From Nitrospirillum iridis (GTDB lineage Bacteria; Pseudomonadota; Alphaproteobacteria; Azospirillales; Azospirillaceae), in NCBI RefSeq assembly GCF_014205765.1, contig NZ_JACIIZ010000001.1, forward strand, positions 615,100-679,099: DNA of 64,000 nucleotides, in the 5' to 3' direction. Positions 61,168-64,000 of this stretch are shown here, piece by piece. Every line of letters begins with the position of its first letter. Position 1 is the stretch's first letter. A program made the translations under genes and the position numbers. The notes beneath the pieces are model-generated. The model ran no database searches and had not been told where the DNA came from. It saw nothing but the letters and a program-made list of their open reading frames with translations.

Positions 61168-64000
61168 CTAATTGGACGCGCTCAGGAAGCTGTTCAGCCA
61201 GGCATTCATCTGGTCGGTGGTAAAGACCCCGATCTGGGTGGCGGTGATGGCCACCGCCAGGGTATGCCCCATTGTGGAAAGCTGACCGGTGGTTAGCGCC
61301 GCGGCCTGGGCGGTGGTCAGCGCCGCCACCTGGGTGGTGGTGAGCTCCCGCACGTCGTCGGTGGTCAGGGCCTGCACTTGACTGGTGGTCAGGGCCCGCA
61401 CTTGGCTTGTTGACAGACGTGCAACTTGCGCACTGGTCAAGGCCGACAGGGTGCCGGTGCTCAAGCTCACCAGCTGGCTGGTGGTCAGCGCCGTCACCTG
61501 GTTGGTGGCCAGCCGTTGCACGGTATCGGTGGACAGTCCGTCAAGCTGCGCTGTGGCGAGGGCCTGGATCTGGGCGGTGGTCAGGGCGCGCACATCGGCT
61601 GAGGGCAGGGCGTTCAACTGGTCGCTGCTCAGCGTCCGCACCTGATCGGTGGTTAACCTGGAAACCTGGGCGGTGGTCAGTGCCGCAACGGCGTCGGTGC
61701 TGAGCGAGGTCACCAGCGCCGTTGACAGGGCGGCCAGCTGGACGCTGGTCAGCGCGCGGACGGCGGTTGAGGTCAGGGCGTTCAACTGGTCGCTGCTCAG
61801 CGCCTGTATTTGCGCCGTGCTGAACCCCGCCACCTGGGCTGTGGTCAGCCCCGACACCTGGTCGGTGGTCAGCACGCCCACTTCGCTGGTGGTCAGCACG
61901 TTCAGCTGCGCGGTGCTCAGCGCGGCCAAGTTGGTGCTGACCAGCATGGACAGTTGGTCGGTGCTGAGCGTGCTCACCTGAGCCGTTGTCAGGGCGCGGA
62001 CGTTGGTCGTGGTCAGGGCGTTCAGCTGGTCGGAGGTCAACGCCGCCACCTGGTCCGTACCGAGTGTCGTCACTTGGGCCGTGGTCAGCGCCGCGATGCT
62101 GACGGTGCCCAAGGCGGCCACCTGAGTGGTGCTGAGTGCCGCGACCTGACCGGTGGTCAGGGCACGGGCGTCCGCGGTGTTGAGCGCGTTCAGCTGGTCT
62201 GTGGTCAGCGCCCGGACTTGGGCGGTGCTCAGCTTTGCCACTTGCGTGGTGGTCAGGGCCGCGGTGTTGTCCGTGGTCAGCGCCGACAGCTGGGCGGTGC
62301 CGAGGACCGACAGCTGGGTGGTGCTCAGCGTCCGGATATTGGCGGTGGTCAGGGCGTTCAGCTGATCGCTGTTCAGCACCTGGACCTGCGCCGTGGACAG
62401 TTTCGCCACTTGGGCGGTGGTCAGGCCGGCCACCTGATCGGTGGTCAGCGCCGCCACTTGGGCCGTGCCCAGGCCGGCCAGCTGCGTCGTCGTCAGCGCG
62501 GCCAAATTGGCGGTGACCAGCGTCGAGATCTGCTCCGTGCTCAGCGTTCCCAGCTGCGCCGAGGTGAACTCGCGCATGTCGGCCGTGGTCAGGGCGTTCA
62601 GCTGGTCGCTGGTCAACGACCCCACCTGGCCGCTGGAAAGGGTGCCGATCTGAGCGCTGGACAGCGCCGACAGGTTATCAGAGCCAAGGGCGGACAACTG
62701 ATCACTGGTCAGCACCGCCAGCTGGGCCGAGGTCAGCGAGCGGATATCCAAAGTGTTCAAGGCGTTCAGCTGGTCGCTGGTCAGCGCGTGCGCCTGGTCG
62801 GTGGTCAGTTTGGCCACCTGGGCGCTGGTCAGGGCGGCGGTGGCGGCGGTGTTGAGCGCCGATAGCTGATCGGTGCCGAGCGCTTGCAGTTGCGCGCTGC
62901 TCAGCGCCCGGATGTCGTCGGTATTGAGCGCGTTCAGCTGATCGGTGTTCAGCAGCGAGACCTGGGTGGTGGACAGCCTCGCGACCTGCAGGGTGGTCAG
63001 CGCCGCCAGCGCGCTGGTACCCAGTTGGGTCAACTGGCTGGTGGTCAGGGCCGCCAGCTGCACCGTGGTCAGCGCCTGGATCTCGGCCGATGTCAGCGTG
63101 TTCAGCTGGTCGCTGGTCAATGCCTGGACCTGGGTGGTCGACAGTTTCGCCACCTGCCCGGTGCCCAGGGCGGAGGTTTGGTCCGTGGTCAGTGCCGTGA
63201 TCTGGGTTCCGCTCAGGCCCGCCAGTTGGGTGGTCGACAGGGCGGAGAAATTGGCGGTGACAAGCGCCGACAGCTGGTCGGTCGTCAGGCTGGACAGCTG
63301 GGTGGAGGTGAACTCCCGCACGTCGGCCGTGCTCAGCGCGTTCAGCTGGTCGCTGGTCAGCGCTTGCACTTGGTTGCTGGAAAGGCGGACGATCTGCGCG
63401 CTGCCGAGCGCCGAAAGATTGGCCGACGCCAGGGTGGACAGCTGGGACGTCGTTAGCGCCTGGACCTGGGCGGTGGTCAGGGCACGCACGTCGTCGGTGT
63501 TCAGCGCGTTCAGCTGATCGCTGGTCAGGGCCTGGACCTGGGCGGTGCTGAGTTTCGCCACCTGCAGGGTGCTCAGCGACCCGACCTGGCTGGTGGTCAC
63601 GGCGGCTGCCTGATCGGTGGTGAGGCCGGCCAGCTGCGCGGTCGACAGGGCGGAGAAATTGACGGTGCCCAGCGTGGACACCTGGTCCGTGGTCAACGCG
63701 CCGATTTGCGCCGAGGTGAACTCGCGCAGGTCCCCAGTGCTCAAGGCGTTCAACTGGCCGCTGGTCAAGGACTGCACCTGGGCTCCACCCAGGCCCTTGA
63801 TCTGCGTGCTGGTCAGGGCCGATAGGTTGCCCGACGCCAGGTTGGACAACTGATCGGTGGTCAGGGCCGACAGCTGGCTTGAGGTGAACTCCCGCACGTC
63901 ATCCGTGGTCAGCGTGTTCAGCTGGTCCGAGGTCAGGGCCTGGACCTGGGTGCTGGACAGCTTGTTGATTTGGGCGCTGCCAAGCGCCGACAGATTGTCC
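61168..64000 (-). CDS. C-terminal part of a giant octapeptide-repeat protein (runs off right edge)
   Basis: About 943 residues are visible; the frame stays open to base 64000, so the internal Met at 63897 is not the start and the N-terminus is outside. Nearly everything is an exact 8-residue repeat, L-[TS]-[TS]-x-Q-[VLI]-x-A, about 115 copies, for example LTTAQVAK LSTAQVQA LTSDQLNA. Residues 1 and 6 are aliphatic, 5 mostly Gln/Asn/Asp, 8 mostly Ala, with no Cys or Trp in the array. Octads are grouped into higher-order units beginning DQLNA. The array ends in a degenerate cap, TLAVAITATQIGVFTTDQMN, then AWLNSFLSASN. I do not know a named family. The regular spacing suggests a solenoid, perhaps a surface or secreted fibre; secretion route not visible. 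Confidence 0.8.
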   Translation of the reverse strand, partial: DNLSALGSAQINKLSSTQVQALTSDQLNTLTTDDVREFTSSQLSALTTDQLSNLASGNLSALTSTQIKGLGGAQVQSLTSGQLNALSTGDLREFTSAQIGALTTDQVSTLGTVNFSALSTAQLAGLTTDQAAAVTTSQVGSLSTLQVAKLSTAQVQALTSDQLNALNTDDVRALTTAQVQALTTSQLSTLASANLSALGSAQIVRLSSNQVQALTSDQLNALSTADVREFTSTQLSSLTTDQLSALVTANFSALSTTQLAGLSGTQITALTTDQTSALGTGQVAKLSTTQVQALTSDQLNTLTSAEIQALTTVQLAALTTSQLTQLGTSALAALTTLQVARLSTTQVSLLNTDQLNALNTDDIRALSSAQLQALGTDQLSALNTAATAALTSAQVAKLTTDQAHALTSDQLNALNTLDIRSLTSAQLAVLTSDQLSALGSDNLSALSSAQIGTLSSGQVGSLTSDQLNALTTADMREFTSAQLGTLSTEQISTLVTANLAALTTTQLAGLGTAQVAALTTDQVAGLTTAQVAKLSTAQVQVLNSDQLNALTTANIRTLSTTQLSVLGTAQLSALTTDNTAALTTTQVAKLSTAQVRALTTDQLNALNTADARALTTGQVAALSTTQVAALGTVSIAALTTAQVTTLGTDQVAALTSDQLNALTTTNVRALTTAQVSTLSTDQLSMLVSTNLAALSTAQLNVLTTSEVGVLTTDQVSGLTTAQVAGFSTAQIQALSSDQLNALTSTAVRALTSVQLAALSTALVTSLSTDAVAALTTAQVSRLTTDQVRTLSSDQLNALPSADVRALTTAQIQALATAQLDGLSTDTVQRLATNQVTALTTSQLVSLSTGTLSALTSAQVARLSTSQVRALTTSQVQALTTDDVRELTTTQVAALTTAQAAALTTGQLSTMGHTLAVAITATQIGVFTTDQMNAWLNSFLSASN
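61168..64000 (-). repeat. 24-bp tandem coding repeat array
   Basis: On the plus strand the sequence cycles as CAGCTGGTC(G/C)(G/C)TGGTCAG(C/G)GC-like 24-mers for the whole 2.8 kb to the window edge. The units are in frame with the octapeptide protein and diverged at third positions and at variable residues, which argues for old expansion under selection plus more recent duplications of 168-bp and 240-bp blocks. Confidence 0.85.

Noticed and set aside
61810..62865. Gly/Gln/Arg-rich open frame on the plus strand
   Set aside because: Mirror of the octapeptide array; any 24-bp periodic sequence keeps several frames open.
61168..64000. CRISPR array
   Set aside because: The 24-bp periodicity has no spacers; units are contiguous, in frame and code for the octapeptide protein.

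Overview
The window is a stretch of a high-GC chromosome (most genes strongly GC-rich at third codon positions). The gene content points to an alphaproteobacterium of the Rhodospirillales/Azospirillaceae type: a CtrA master regulator, an FlbD-type flagellar activator, FlhF/FlhG of a polar flagellum, an ATP12 chaperone, a DUF1491-type protein and many small housekeeping genes in typical alphaproteobacterial style. The lineage is an inference from gene content; no rRNA or tRNA gene was seen.

Left part (1-27 kb): a DegP/DegQ-like protease cut by the left edge; an AT-richer 2OG-Fe(II) oxygenase that looks acquired; rarA; a squalene-cyclase-like protein; a FUSC transporter; a small orphan protein with a good ribosome binding site (8672); a TPR/glycosyltransferase-like protein; a degenerate EAL-like protein; motB; a haem-degrading-domain protein; an RNase-H-fold protein, crcB and rluC in an overlapping run followed by a HAD phosphatase and ATP12; an SCP2 protein; then an oxidative-metabolism cluster (flavin oxidase, RoxA-like dihaem cytochrome c, divergent P450); a TPR-PRMT methyltransferase; lepB; acylphosphatase.

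Middle (27-43.4 kb): the flagellar/cell-cycle region. ctrA is divergent from fliI-fliJ. A minus-strand run of fliF-fliH-fliN-motA-like-flbD-flhA-flhF-flhG-fliK follows, interrupted by regulatory gaps, one of which carries a near-consensus CtrA site. fliG is not between fliF and fliH.

Right part (43.6-64 kb): an SdpR/SdpI-type pair, a MAPEG protein, a TonB-dependent receptor with a clear terminator, an RND efflux adaptor and pump, a chemoreceptor, a DUF1491-type protein, surE, a small lipoprotein, a response regulator plus Hpt-REC-REC-GGDEF protein, an isolated EF-G gene with an unusual switch I, and finally the C-terminal part of a giant protein built almost wholly of exact octapeptide repeats that runs off the right edge. 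The octapeptide protein, with its super-repeat of 7 or 10 octads, is the most unusual object in the window. Short interspersed intergenic repeats are present at three places.
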